A stretch of DNA of 64,000 nt from VAZQ01 sp963835165 (GTDB taxonomy: Bacteria > Pseudomonadota > Alphaproteobacteria > Rhizobiales > Xanthobacteraceae). The notes beneath the pieces are model-generated. The model did not search any database. It was not told where the DNA came from and worked only from the letters and a program-made list of their open reading frames with translations. The DNA is taken from assembly GCA_963835165.1 (NCBI GenBank), contig CAWIGD010000037.1, positions 274,348 to 338,347 of the forward strand, given 5' to 3'. This document shows, piece after piece, positions 8,546 through 17,149 of the stretch. Position 1 is the stretch's first letter. The number at the start of each line of letters is the position of its first letter. A program made the translations under genes and the position numbers.

Positions 8546-9445
8546 TCACACTCCATTCGGGGAACGATAGTAACGAAACAATCCCGCCATCAACCGGATG
8601 TCCTCCTCATCGAGGCAGGTGGGCTGTGTTAGTCGAAAAATTTGATCCTTCCGACTGTTGCGAACGGTGCGGCGTACTTCAGGACCGAATGAGAGCCACC
8701 CTTTTGTGATATCTCGCAAAGACCTGATGATCGACCGCGGATTGATGCCACGACTTTTTCCGGCGCTGCGTGGTATGAATCGAACCGGGACTTCGATGAA
8801 TGTCGCTCTAAGAAGATAGCACTTGTATAACATCTCTGGCGCGATGAATGAGCTAGACGACTTGATATCAAGCTTCTCGATCAATTTTCTCGGGTATATT
8901 TGCACGTTCTGAAAATCATGTAGGGGAACACGAAATAGCAGCCGCAGTACGTAATAATTGGTCAGTGAAACCATTCCGTGCAGGACGGTATCGGCGCGCG
9001 TACGGATTCCCAGTATCCTGCTCAGGACAGGAATATGCCCGAACGGTCGCCAAATCACAGGCCGAGCTCCAATGACAAGATCAAAACGCTTGGTAAGCTC
9101 CAGAAAACATCGCAGCTCCGTCAGGTCATATGCCCAATCCACGGTCTGCCAGAAGACGTGATCCTTGCGCGCAGCGTGTACGGCGACATTGGCGGCGCCG
9201 CCCATGCCGAGATTTCTTGCATTGTGAATGACCCGCAGTCGCGGGGTTTCCAGTGCTATCGAATCGGCAATAGGGCCGGTTCGATCCGTGCTGCAATCGT
9301 CAATAAAAACGAGCTCGTAGTCCTGGCATGTTCGTTCGAGCAGATCTAGCGCGCGACGGAGGAAGGCCTCGATGAGCACTTCCTCGTTGTAGCCCCACGC
9401 AATCATTGAGACGGAGCCGTCGAATCTGGTGTCTTCGCCCGTCAT
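8546..9445 (-). CDS. family 2 glycosyltransferase
   Basis: The product has 299 residues and a GT-A fold: SMIAWGYNEEVLIEAFL at the start, VFIDDCSTDRTGPIAD (nucleotide-binding Asp), NLGMGGAANVAVHAA, and a WQTVDWAYDLTEL segment where DPM1-like transferases have their DXD region. The sequence resembles polyprenyl-phosphate mannose/glucose synthases and undecaprenyl-linked transferases, without the C-terminal membrane helices of full-length DPM1/GtrB. It follows a FAD enzyme and a methyltransferase on the same strand and converges on the methyltransferase at 7809-8516 with only 29 bp between stops. The donor and acceptor are unknown. Confidence 0.82.
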   Translation of the reverse strand: MTGEDTRFDGSVSMIAWGYNEEVLIEAFLRRALDLLERTCQDYELVFIDDCSTDRTGPIADSIALETPRLRVIHNARNLGMGGAANVAVHAARKDHVFWQTVDWAYDLTELRCFLELTKRFDLVIGARPVIWRPFGHIPVLSRILGIRTRADTVLHGMVSLTNYYVLRLLFRVPLHDFQNVQIYPRKLIEKLDIKSSSSFIAPEMLYKCYLLRATFIEVPVRFIPRSAGKSRGINPRSIIRSLRDITKGWLSFGPEVRRTVRNSRKDQIFRLTQPTCLDEEDIRLMAGLFRYYRSPNGV

Positions 9446-9485
9446 GCTTCTCCACTTGCGAACAGGCCCTTATCGGCCTTTGAGG

Positions 9486-10892
9486 TTATAGAGCTTGGAC
9501 TTTCCTGTTAGCGTCGCATAGTATATCATGTTGGAAAAACAATTGGGGCTCGGCCAGGATGCCAATTCTTACCAAATTGGCAAGTGCCGCGGCTTCCACT
9601 CCGGCGCGCACGCGGTCCACCATCGACATATTTCGACAGGTTGCACCAGGAAATCCCCCTGGGAGCAATTCGGCCTTTGCAAACAGCACGTCGGATGGCT
9701 CGTCAACGATTCCAAACATCTGGATTTCCTTTATTGCTTCCGCCGCATAATCTGGCTGCGCTTCGGTCGGAGGCGGCGGGTCAACGAGGAGCTCGATGGA
9801 AATCGGATAACCGCCGCCACGGACCGCGTTGGGGCAAAATGCGGTAAAATTGGTCACCCGGTACGAAAAGTGGGGCTCGTCCGCGCAGAAAAAACAGTAA
9901 AGGTCCTCCATTCGCGGCGCCGATTTCAATAGCGTGCTCACGATGACGGTGCGGCGCACACGGCCGAGCGCAGCTTCAAAGCGAATACCGAGCAAAGCCG
10001 CGAGCGGGAAGGGGCTTCCGGTCCAAATCAGGTATTTCAGACCGACGGCGCGCTTTTCACCGCCATGGTCAATCAATGCCTCGGTAACCGCCCTGCCGTT
10101 GCGCCTCAAGCCAGTTACACGGGCGCCGGTGAGGATTTCGACCTGCGAAGAGCGCAGGCGATCAGCCAAAGCATCTATCACCCGGTGAATACCGTACGTC
10201 CGTGGATAATAGCTGCGTCGTCCGGAGGAGAAATTGAGCGGCAGGCGTCTTTGCTCCGGGTAGGCGATGCGAGCACGCAGCAGTTCGGAATTCATCAATT
10301 CCCGGCACGGTTGCTCATCAAAAAGGATCACCCGATCTAGCAGCGGCAATGATCGAGCCAAAACGTCCAACTCGTCTGCGGGAGCCCCATGCACTCGCGA
10401 GGCAATCGGAAATATGACGGTTTCGGAAATGAACGGGCCAAAATGTCGGTAACCGAAGTCGCGGAGAGATTTGATTGGCCCATCATCGGATGGCCGCTGC
10501 AGGTTGGCAAAAAAATCTGCAAGACAAGCGCGGTATTGCTGCGAGTCCAGACATCGCAGATCGGGATATTGAGAATTCGTCTGCAATCGCCCACGATAGT
10601 AGAGGCCGGACAGATCTCGCTTCTCCGCCTCAAGCACGTGCCATTCATTGTGCGGTAGCAAATCGAGAAACAGCTCGTCGACGTTGGACACTCTCGTTTC
10701 CGTATACCAGTGCATCCCGCGGTCGAAGATGCCGTAGCGCCCATAATCGAAACGTCCAAGCAACCCGCCGAGATCTGCTGCCTGCTCGGCGACTATGATT
10801 GCAGTCCCCGGGAATTTCTGCCTAAGCAGTTGCGCTGAGGCAAGGCCGCCTATGCCGGCTCCCACGACAAGAATAACTTCAGCCGCACTCAT
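9486..10892 (-). CDS. FAD-dependent oxidoreductase / UDP-galactopyranose-mutase-like protein
   Basis: The product has 468 residues when started at the ATG at 10892 (MSAAEVILVVGAGIGGLASA). A longer start at 10937 would overlap the upstream gene and add no conserved sequence. The GxGxxG motif and the following EQAADLGGLLGRF place it with flavin amine-oxidase/protoporphyrinogen-oxidase-like enzymes. HWYTETRVSNVDELFLDLLP, a C-terminal AAALANLVRIGI and the genomic context recall NAD(P)-binding Rossmann proteins in O-antigen clusters. It lies 14 bp after a methyltransferase on the same strand. Its reaction is not predictable from sequence; oxidation or mutase chemistry on a nucleotide sugar is an inference. 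Confidence 0.75.
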   Translation of the reverse strand: MSAAEVILVVGAGIGGLASAQLLRQKFPGTAIIVAEQAADLGGLLGRFDYGRYGIFDRGMHWYTETRVSNVDELFLDLLPHNEWHVLEAEKRDLSGLYYRGRLQTNSQYPDLRCLDSQQYRACLADFFANLQRPSDDGPIKSLRDFGYRHFGPFISETVIFPIASRVHGAPADELDVLARSLPLLDRVILFDEQPCRELMNSELLRARIAYPEQRRLPLNFSSGRRSYYPRTYGIHRVIDALADRLRSSQVEILTGARVTGLRRNGRAVTEALIDHGGEKRAVGLKYLIWTGSPFPLAALLGIRFEAALGRVRRTVIVSTLLKSAPRMEDLYCFFCADEPHFSYRVTNFTAFCPNAVRGGGYPISIELLVDPPPPTEAQPDYAAEAIKEIQMFGIVDEPSDVLFAKAELLPGGFPGATCRNMSMVDRVRAGVEAAALANLVRIGILAEPQLFFQHDILCDANRKVQAL

Positions 10893-10906
10893 GTCTGCTT
10901 TGTGTG

Positions 10907-11659
10907 CTAGCGCGCAATGACGTAAAGCGAGTGACACAAGTCCGGATATTCGGTACCCAGCAGTTCGAGGCCGCGCAGCTGTTCGAAACCGATGATTCCC
11001 TGCTTGAGCATGGCATCCATATGAACATTGGCGAACGGCTTCACGACCAATCCGCCGCGCGCAAGAATCTCGGCTCCGCCCCCCTCGATATCGCGGTCGA
11101 AGGTGACACGATCGTAGCTTCGGCGATGGCCATGAGCGAGTTCGCTAGGGGTGATCTCTGCAAGATCGCCGACTACGCCGATTGCACGGCCGAGTTGGCG
11201 CGACATTGCGCGAATATTCGGGACGACTGCAAAAATTCGACCTCCGGGTGTCGCCAACCAAGTGCGAGCGCGAGCGATTAACGCGCAGGGATCAACAACG
11301 TGCTCCAAAATGAAGCTCATGACTACTACATCGAATTTTTCATCGGGATCATACTCTTCGAAGAGTGCGCGGTGGAATGTCACCTTGGCCTGCACCGATA
11401 AGCGGGCCTTTTCAATGAAATCGCTGGCCGCGTCAACGACTACATGGGCGGATGCAATTTCAGCGAGCAATTTGGTCATGAAGCCATCGGAACACCCGAG
11501 CTCCAGAACGCGAGGGTGACCGCTGATATGCGTTCGTAACACGCGTAGGGCCACGCGTCGGACAAAGTGTTCCAATGGCGAGCCCAGATGTTCATATACC
11601 CTGCTGACAGATTCAAGCCGCTGACGCTCCTCCTCCAGTTCAGCAGCTTGATTGCTCAT
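10907..11659 (-). CDS. class I SAM-dependent methyltransferase
   Basis: The product has 250 residues from the ATG at 11659, which has GAGGAG seven bases upstream; an alternative start at 11713 lacks such a site. A coiled N-terminus (AAELEEERQRLESVSRVYEH) precedes motif I RVLELGCSDGFMTKLLAE, then FDVVVMSFILEHVVDP and GGRIFAVVPNIRAMSR, a classic methyltransferase-23/11 layout. It begins the minus-strand trio with the FAD enzyme and GT2 transferase and is probably a sugar O- or N-methylase of the same glycan. The gene appears intact. Confidence 0.8.
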   Translation of the reverse strand: MSNQAAELEEERQRLESVSRVYEHLGSPLEHFVRRVALRVLRTHISGHPRVLELGCSDGFMTKLLAEIASAHVVVDAASDFIEKARLSVQAKVTFHRALFEEYDPDEKFDVVVMSFILEHVVDPCALIARARTWLATPGGRIFAVVPNIRAMSRQLGRAIGVVGDLAEITPSELAHGHRRSYDRVTFDRDIEGGGAEILARGGLVVKPFANVHMDAMLKQGIIGFEQLRGLELLGTEYPDLCHSLYVIAR

Positions 11660-11767
11660 TTCGATCTCCTCAGTGCACCAACTCAAATGTATCACAAACT
11701 TGCCCTGGTTCAATGCTTTGCCGGAAATCTGGAGCTGGTGAACCGGATTGAACGATAACGCCGGACT

Positions 11768-12308
11768 TCAATGTCGCAAGCGCCGTCGATTGCGAATTAG
11801 GCCCATGAGCACCACATCGTGATAGCGGCCGCGCACGAAGGCATGGCGCCGCTGGACTCCCTCCTGCGCGAAACCGAAGGTCCGATAGAGTTCCAGGGCC
11901 CGTTTATTGAATGACACAACCCGAAGGTAAATTTTGTGCAGGTTCAACTCCTGAAACGCATAGCGGACAACGAGCTCCAGCGCCTCTCGCGCAAATCCTT
12001 TTCCCTGCTTTTCACGCTCGCCGATGAGAACGCCGAACTCGGCATTGCGGGAGAACCAATCGAGATTATTGAGATAGACGAAGCCAACGAGTGCGCCATC
12101 TCTCCTATCTTCAATCGCCAGTACCACGCGGCTGCGGGATTGGTCCTTAAGAACAGAATTGACCCAATCAGCCTCCATTTCCTCGGTAATTGGGAAATCG
12201 GTAGCCGAGAATGTTGTCGCGAATGTCCGGATCGTTACGCCAGCGCACGGATACGACGCGGTCGGCAGCGCGCAGTGGTCGCAGCACAGTCACCTTTCCT
12301 GCCAGCAT
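11768..12308 (-). pseudogene. GNAT-family N-acetyltransferase, frameshifted near 12187
   Basis: The N-terminal frame from 12308 (MLAGKVTVLRPLRAADRV, WRNDPDIRDNILGYRFP) passes after a one-base shift near 12187 into EADWVNSVLKDQSRSRVVLA. It continues through GEREKQGKGFAREALELVVR, which holds the acetyl-CoA-binding Q/RxxGxG/A loop, and LELYRTFGFAQEG. The family is PseH/RimJ-like. It is paralogous in role to the GNAT gene at 25664-26185. Both lie beside a DegT aminotransferase, which suggests N-acylation of a freshly aminated sugar. The total length of about 180 codons is normal once the shift is repaired. Confidence 0.72.
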
Positions 12309-12444
12309 ATTGGGCGCGAGCGGTTTCGGTCTTTTCCTCGTCTTGCGCGCCGCCAAGGCAATGCTCCATCACGCGGGGTGTCGAGTTTCAACTGAGTTTG
12401 CCCTTCAAGCGCGGCGCGCCGGAGGGCACTCCAAGTCGTTGGTG

Positions 12445-13008
12445 CTATTGGCGAAGGAAGCGTTCAACCGCCTCAGCCACCACATCGACATCATCGAGCG
12501 GCATATCCGGATAGAACGGCAGCGAAATCGTGCGCTCCCCGATCCATTCCGCGATGGGGAAATCGCCACGGCGGTAGCCGTAGCGCTCGACGAAGTAGGA
12601 CATCAGGTGGATGGGAGGATAGTTGACCACTGCACCGATACGCTCGCCGTGCAGGTGCGTCATCAGCTCGGCGCGCGCGCATCCGTCGCGCCAGACGGTG
12701 TAGATGTGCCTGGCGTGCACGCTATCGGGCCGTGAACAAGGAAGCTTGATCCCGCCCATCCCCGTGAATGCGTGCTCGTACTGATTGGCGAGAGCATGCC
12801 GGCGCGCGAGCTTTGCCTCCATCCGCTCGAACTGCGGCAGCAGCAGCGCCGCCTCGACATTGCTCATGTTGTATTTCCAGCCCATCAGAACCATGTCCCA
12901 ATGCCGATAGCCTTCGCGCGCGCTCTCCTGCGCCATTCGGGTCATGCCACTGACGGTGTGCTGCAAGGTGCAATCGATGAACAAGCGGCACGGCGGCACC
13001 CAGCGCAC
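12445..13008 (-). pseudogene. DegT/DnrJ/EryC1 aminotransferase, C-terminal half only
   Basis: From about 12966 downward the protein aligns by eye with the intact aminotransferase at 24332-25486 (EGYRHWDMVLMGWKYNMSN, EAALLLPQFERMEAKLARR, VVNYPPIHLMSYF, ISLPFYPDMP). The N-terminal half, including the PLP lysine, is missing. Homology stops near 12966, and sequence resembling a phage capsid gene starts on the other strand soon after, so this is a recombination or integration junction. It cannot be a working aminotransferase alone. The first 14 codons are probably junction sequence. Confidence 0.8.
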
Positions 13009-13120
13009 GGCCGGTCAGGCTTGGCGGCGGGCGTGTAAAACGCCGTCCGCAGCGCGGCCTCCACCGCTGGCAGTCCGCCCACATCACGGTAGCAGCAGCC
13101 CGCTTGGTGCCCACCACTGA

Positions 13121-13414
13121 CGGGCAACTGGACTACCTGCTGAGGCCAAGGCCACCCCCGGCGGGCCACACCCGGCGGGCCAATTTCTCGCCGCGCTGCT
13201 CCCCGTCAGTGCCGGTGCTGCCCTCCTCAGTCGAGGGCTCACACTTACCTTCGGCCAAGACGCCGCAATAAGTCTTCCGACAATCGCGGCCAGCGCAAGC
13301 GCGGGTGGCTTCGTGGGAGAAAGCAAAGCCATCCCGGTACGAAAAATGCCGACCGCTGCCGGGCCGACGCTATCACCGTACAAATTCGGAACCATCGCCG
13401 AGAGAATGACATGA
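13121..13414 (+). pseudogene. phage major capsid protein, internal/terminal fragment (HK97-like)
   Basis: An open frame without its own start reads QFLAALLPVSAGAALLSRGL, LPTIAASASAGGFVGESKAI and VRKMPTAAGPTLSPYKFGTI and ends with a TGA at 13412, inside the start of the terminase gene. The FVGE...IPV...LSPYK pattern is that of HK97-fold major capsid proteins around the spine helix and P-domain. Both ends of the gene are missing. It has been joined to the aminotransferase remnant at about 13.0 kb. Assignment is by recalled pattern, not by alignment. Confidence 0.5.
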
Positions 13415-13812
13415 AAAAATCCTCGCCGCTAACGCTGGTAAGCGACGGCAAACCTGCTGCCAACCACAATCAACCCCCGCGCAAATTAGGCGCGCATGGC
13501 CTCGACCTTTGGCGACGCGTAACCAGCGAGTATCCGATCGAGGATGCCGCAGGAGTTGAGGTCTTGACGCTCGCCTGCGAAGCGGCCGACAGGGCAGCGA
13601 GCCTTAGTGCCGCCATCGAGGAAAACGGTGAGCTGATCCAGACGCGCGCGGGTGTCTGGAAGGAGAACCCGATGCTGCGCAGCGAATTAGCGGCCCGAGG
13701 GTTCGTGGCGAAAATGCTGATCAAGCTTGGGCTGCACGTTTCAACGACGCCGCCGCGCGGTCCGGGAAGACCGCCGAGGGGCGGCCTGGGCTGGGACGGC
13801 GACCATGCGTGA
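13411..13812 (+). CDS. P27-family phage terminase small subunit
   Basis: The product has 133 residues, MKKSSPLTLVSDGKPAANHN onward, with LGAHGLDLWRRVTSEYPIED, LTLACEAADRAASLSAAI and GVWKENPMLRSELAARGF. These are the helices and the conserved W/L patterns of P27 small terminases, which recognise phage DNA for packaging. The ATG overlaps the stop of the capsid fragment. The downstream small gene overlaps its stop by 8 bp. No large terminase, portal or protease follows, so this is an orphaned prophage relic. Confidence 0.75.
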   Translation: MKKSSPLTLVSDGKPAANHNQPPRKLGAHGLDLWRRVTSEYPIEDAAGVEVLTLACEAADRAASLSAAIEENGELIQTRAGVWKENPMLRSELAARGFVAKMLIKLGLHVSTTPPRGPGRPPRGGLGWDGDHA

Positions 13813-14062
13813 CAAGCGCAAGCTTCCCGACATCACGCCAGCGGCGGTCGATGCTTATCGCAGAGGAGCAGCGTCCGATCTTCACGTGGCCCTCGGCCTC
13901 GCGCCGTGGCAAATTTCTCCGCTGGCGCTGCACCTCTTCCCCGCCGAGCCGTCGCCCGAATATCTGGAGCGCGGCCGCGACAAAATCTTTCTGTCGTCGT
14001 GGCACCAGGCTCGCGCGTTGAAAGATGCGCTCGATGAGGCAATCGCGCGGGAGGACCGCTGA
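13805..14062 (+). CDS. small hypothetical protein of the phage remnant
   Basis: The product has 85 residues from the ATG at 13805: MRDKRKLPDITPAAVDAYRR, then LHVALGLAPWQISPLALHLF and ALKDALDEAIARED. It overlaps the terminase stop by 8 bp and the next gene follows its stop at once, so the three are translated as a unit. I associate such proteins with P27 terminases in rhizobial genomes but know no function. The reading frame is intact. Confidence 0.6.
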   Translation: MRDKRKLPDITPAAVDAYRRGAASDLHVALGLAPWQISPLALHLFPAEPSPEYLERGRDKIFLSSWHQARALKDALDEAIAREDR

Positions 14063-14063
14063 G

Positions 14064-14297
14064 ATGATGCTGCGCGACATAATCCTCGCCGACTGCTGCG
14101 AGTTCACCACGAGGCAGCACGCCACCGTTCAGGCGCTGACCGACGCGCTGATGATCGCGCTCATAGCGGCAGCGCCCAATGTCGATGCGGCGGTGCGCGA
14201 TCTCCGGAACATATGCCGCTGCATGGAAGTCAACATGCGGCAGAGCTACACCGAGTATCACGGCATGGCCGAAGCGCAGCGATCGACGCGGCAGTAG
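14064..14297 (+). CDS. small hypothetical protein of the phage remnant
   Basis: The product has 77 residues from the ATG at 14064 (a second ATG follows directly): MMLRDIILADCCEFTTRQHA, MIALIAAAPNVDAAVRDLRN, ending YHGMAEAQRSTRQ. The start lies one base past the stop of the preceding gene (CTGAGATG), which implies translational coupling. It is probably helical. No known domain is recognised. Confidence 0.5.
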   Translation: MMLRDIILADCCEFTTRQHATVQALTDALMIALIAAAPNVDAAVRDLRNICRCMEVNMRQSYTEYHGMAEAQRSTRQ

Positions 14298-14726
14298 GCC
14301 AATCTCGGATTTATCTTCGCGTTCTCTATCGGGCGGAGCGCGGAATGCCGGTAAGCTGTTCCGGGCTCACCTGAGGCGGCTGCGGGTTGCCCGCCTATCT
14401 TCGCTTATTCGGAGGCCGACAAGAAAAAAGCTCACTGCGACCAAATGGTTGCTCCGATCTTCAGCGAGATCGTACTGCGGGCCTATGAGATAGCAAAACA
14501 CGGTTATCCAACGGAGAATTGCTCCTGCTCGACGTTTACTGCACGCTGCAGCCTGCTGCTCGCCGAGTCCAAAGTCAGCCGTTTCGTTACCTCCACGACT
14601 GCTCCAACTGCTGCCGGCTGGAGCGAGGTTCCGTGGCAGCTGATTTTTTCGAACCGTTGCAATTATACAACCAAACGTTGCCTAAGATTATGCAATCATT
14701 GCCTGCTTTAAAAACGGGGGCGGGTC
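14298..14726. other. intergenic region upstream of the autotransporter
   Basis: The stretch is about 430 bp with no convincing gene. A short GC-rich inverted repeat (GGCGG ... CCGCC, about 14374-14394) follows the phage remnant, but no T-run follows it. The last 80 bases before the ATG at 14727 become AT-rich (TTGCAATTATACAACC near 14657), where a promoter for the autotransporter could lie. No exact -35/-10 pair is assigned. Confidence 0.3.
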
Positions 14727-16067
14727 ATGCGACATGCGATTCCGAGGTTTTCCAGCCTAGCGGTGTCTTTGGGCATTACGGGCTTGTTTGGGTATCCGGC
14801 CGACGTGCGGGCACAAGCTATATTTTGTCCCGCACCTCTTGTTCTGTCAAACGGGTCGTGCACCGATGGCACGGACGGCGCGTTTTCGGGCGCCGCGTTG
14901 GCTAGTCAGGCGATTAGCGAATTATCTCAGACGACGACCCAAGTGACCACGAAGGAAATAGGCAAAGCTATTGTCGAGCGACGCGAGCAAGAGAGGGAGC
15001 GCATGAGGCGCCCCGTGCCCCCAGCGCGCGCAGTTCCGCGGGAAAAGCCGAAGCCAGCTGAGGTCGTGCGTAAGGAGCCTCCGCCGCCTCCGGCCCTGTT
15101 ACCGATCGAGCCTGCCGTCCGATTTGGGACCTGGACTCAAGTCTATGGCGATTATCAGGAGAGGGACGCTGCTGGGCCTGGCATCGTAAACTGTCGCTGC
15201 AGCACAGGTACGCCTCCGCTCTCGCTTAACATTGAAAGCCGGGCGAGCACGGTTGGCTTTGTGGCCGGCGCTGATCTCACCTCCGGGGGCCTTTTTTCTG
15301 CAAGCGATGGGTTCATCGCAGGGGTGACGGCGGGTTACACATGGTCCGAGCTGAAGCTGAACACTACCGCTGTTTCATTAAATCCGCGTGCAGAGAATGG
15401 CTTTGTCGGTGACGGCGTGAGTCGCCTACGCGCCACTCTTTCGGGGCCGACGGCGGGTCTCTACGCGACTTATTTCAATGCAGGATTTTCGAGTGATGTT
15501 ACTGTCAAGTTCGATTTTCTCACACTCAATGAGACGTTCAATGACTTGCTCGCCTCCACTGGAGGGAACATTCCAGCATTCAGCTCCTTTGCAGGCGCCG
15601 CGTCGGTCAGCTTGCTGAACAGCACCGTTGTCGGCAACCTCAATTACAGGTTCGACCTTTATCCGAATTTCTGGATCGAGCCGACGGTTGGCGTCGGATA
15701 TACCAATTCGAGCTATGGGTCGGGCGCCGCCCAGCTTGGCCTAGCCGACGGCAATCTCGTCAGGGTACAAGGTGGCGCCCGTTTCGGAACCTCGACCCTC
15801 ATAAGCAATGGCGTTCTCATGACAACGATCCTGACCGGTCTCGCCTACAACGACGTTGTGGTCCAAGGCGGCTTCATTCCGGTGGGCTCATTTCAGGGGA
15901 ACAATCTGCTGGTGCAAGCCGATCAAGGCCTGATGCGCGGACAAGGCATCCTCGCGTTGAACTTCGATTTTGGGTACGGGATGAGCTCGTTCGTGCAAGG
16001 CGATGTTTACGGGGGAGCCCACCTGTTCGGCGGTGGCGGCAGGGCAGGCATACGTTACCAGTGGTGA
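14727..16067 (+). CDS. autotransporter-type outer membrane beta-barrel protein
   Basis: The product has 446 residues. A signal peptide (hydrophobic residues 8-22, likely cleavage after AQA at about residue 31) is followed by a short cysteine-bearing region, a charged stretch and a proline-rich linker (KEPPPPPALLPIEP, about residues 110-130). Then come alternating beta strands with many Gly/Asn/Thr (GFIAGVTAGYTWSELKLNTT, NFWIEPTVGVGYTNSSYGSG) up to a C-terminal aromatic residue (IRYQW). This is the layout of the autotransporter beta-domain inserted by BAM. The passenger is very short, so it may serve as a porin-like or anchoring protein. A terminator follows. The gene looks intact and independently transcribed. 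Confidence 0.78.
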   Translation: MRHAIPRFSSLAVSLGITGLFGYPADVRAQAIFCPAPLVLSNGSCTDGTDGAFSGAALASQAISELSQTTTQVTTKEIGKAIVERREQERERMRRPVPPARAVPREKPKPAEVVRKEPPPPPALLPIEPAVRFGTWTQVYGDYQERDAAGPGIVNCRCSTGTPPLSLNIESRASTVGFVAGADLTSGGLFSASDGFIAGVTAGYTWSELKLNTTAVSLNPRAENGFVGDGVSRLRATLSGPTAGLYATYFNAGFSSDVTVKFDFLTLNETFNDLLASTGGNIPAFSSFAGAASVSLLNSTVVGNLNYRFDLYPNFWIEPTVGVGYTNSSYGSGAAQLGLADGNLVRVQGGARFGTSTLISNGVLMTTILTGLAYNDVVVQGGFIPVGSFQGNNLLVQADQGLMRGQGILALNFDFGYGMSSFVQGDVYGGAHLFGGGGRAGIRYQW

Positions 16068-16108
16068 GGGGTAAACCCGTGTCCCTCGCCAGGCCGATGC
16101 AGGATTGG

Positions 16109-16142
16109 CGGGGCGCAGACGTACTGCGCCGAGCCCGTTTTT
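16109..16142 (+). terminator. rho-independent terminator after the autotransporter gene
   Basis: A stem of CGGG + GCGCAG (16109-16118) pairs with CTGCGC + CCCG (16124-16137) around the loop ACGTA, with a four-base bulge, and is followed at once by TTTTT. It lies about 40 bp after the stop at 16067. The rest of 16068-16380 shows no gene. Confidence 0.55.
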
Positions 16143-16380
16143 AGGAAAGTTAAATCCGGTGCAACGCGGACACCGATTGCAACATCTTGACAGAAATGGG
16201 TGTGCCGATCCACATCCTCTCAACGGGAAACTCCCGATCAGGAGCTCTGCCATCGAAGCCGTGCCACTATTCCCGCGCCTCGGGTTCGTTCAATCCGCAG
16301 CGTGCGGTAGCTTTGTCGCTGGGTCGACTACAGCAATCGACAAATTGCAACTGGGCGTCGGCGCGCATGGAAGGCTTAAG

Positions 16381-17124
16381 ATGCCCTACCAGGCCGCGCT
16401 CATCCTCGCCGCAGCACTTTGCCTTACCGTATCAAGGGCCGTGCAGGCGGATTGCCATGGACACGACCTTTTCCCAGCCCTCAAATCGGAGGCACCCGCG
16501 GCTTACGCCGCCATCGAAACAGCAGCAAGCGCCATGCCCTTCCGCCATGGCAAACTGTTCCGTCTCTCGCGCGCGGGAAGCGAGCCCTCCTATCTTTTCG
16601 CTACTTTGCACTTGTCTGATCCGCGCGTCACCAGTTTATTGCCGCGGCTGACTGCTACCCTCACGAATTCAAAAATCGTGGTTTTGGAAACCGTCGAGAC
16701 CGGAGATGTTCTTCGCCGCGCGGTTAGGAACAATCCCGCCACGTGGCGCCGCGCGACACTCGCCCGCGAAAATCAAAGAGCTGATAACTTGCTATCTAAG
16801 ACGGATTTCAAACAACTCGAATCTCTCGCGGCCCGCCGCGGCTTGCTAAAATCGGTGGCCCGCGAGTTCAAAGCTTCAAGTCTCGCCCTTCTGCTCGACT
16901 TGTCTGCCACGAAGAGGCAGCCGATCAAACCGTCCCTTATTCTCACTCGCGAGCTGAGCGAAAACCCGGACGATTGGGCCTTCGAGATCGAAGGCATCAT
17001 CTACTTCGCATACAAAGCAGGACTATATCATCGGGCCGCAATGCGCTCCGTCGGCAAGAACAACGCAAACAACGGTGAGGTTGCCTGGTTGCCGGGATAT
17101 CGATTCGGCAAGCGAACCACATAG
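16381..17124 (+). CDS. TraB/GumN-family protein, C-terminally truncated
   Basis: The product has 247 residues from the ATG at 16381, whose N-terminus MPYQAALILAAALCLTVSRA is a signal peptide ending near VQA. The conserved GumN/TraB opening SYLFATLHLSDPRVTSLLPR and VVLETVE are present. Normal family members run on to a second catalytic-like half with a GxxHL motif. Here the last 60 residues diverge and the protein ends 26 bp from the M20 gene on the opposite strand, so the 3' half has probably been lost. Upstream in-frame sequence to 16105 lacks a better start. Function of the family is poorly known (periplasmic, possibly metal-dependent). Confidence 0.6.
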   Translation: MPYQAALILAAALCLTVSRAVQADCHGHDLFPALKSEAPAAYAAIETAASAMPFRHGKLFRLSRAGSEPSYLFATLHLSDPRVTSLLPRLTATLTNSKIVVLETVETGDVLRRAVRNNPATWRRATLARENQRADNLLSKTDFKQLESLAARRGLLKSVAREFKASSLALLLDLSATKRQPIKPSLILTRELSENPDDWAFEIEGIIYFAYKAGLYHRAAMRSVGKNNANNGEVAWLPGYRFGKRTT

Positions 17125-17149
17125 TTCCAGTAGGGTACGAAACAATTGC

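Noticed and set aside
12445..13414. Possible prophage attachment site at the capsid/aminotransferase junction
   Set aside because: No direct repeat or tRNA end could be found on both sides.
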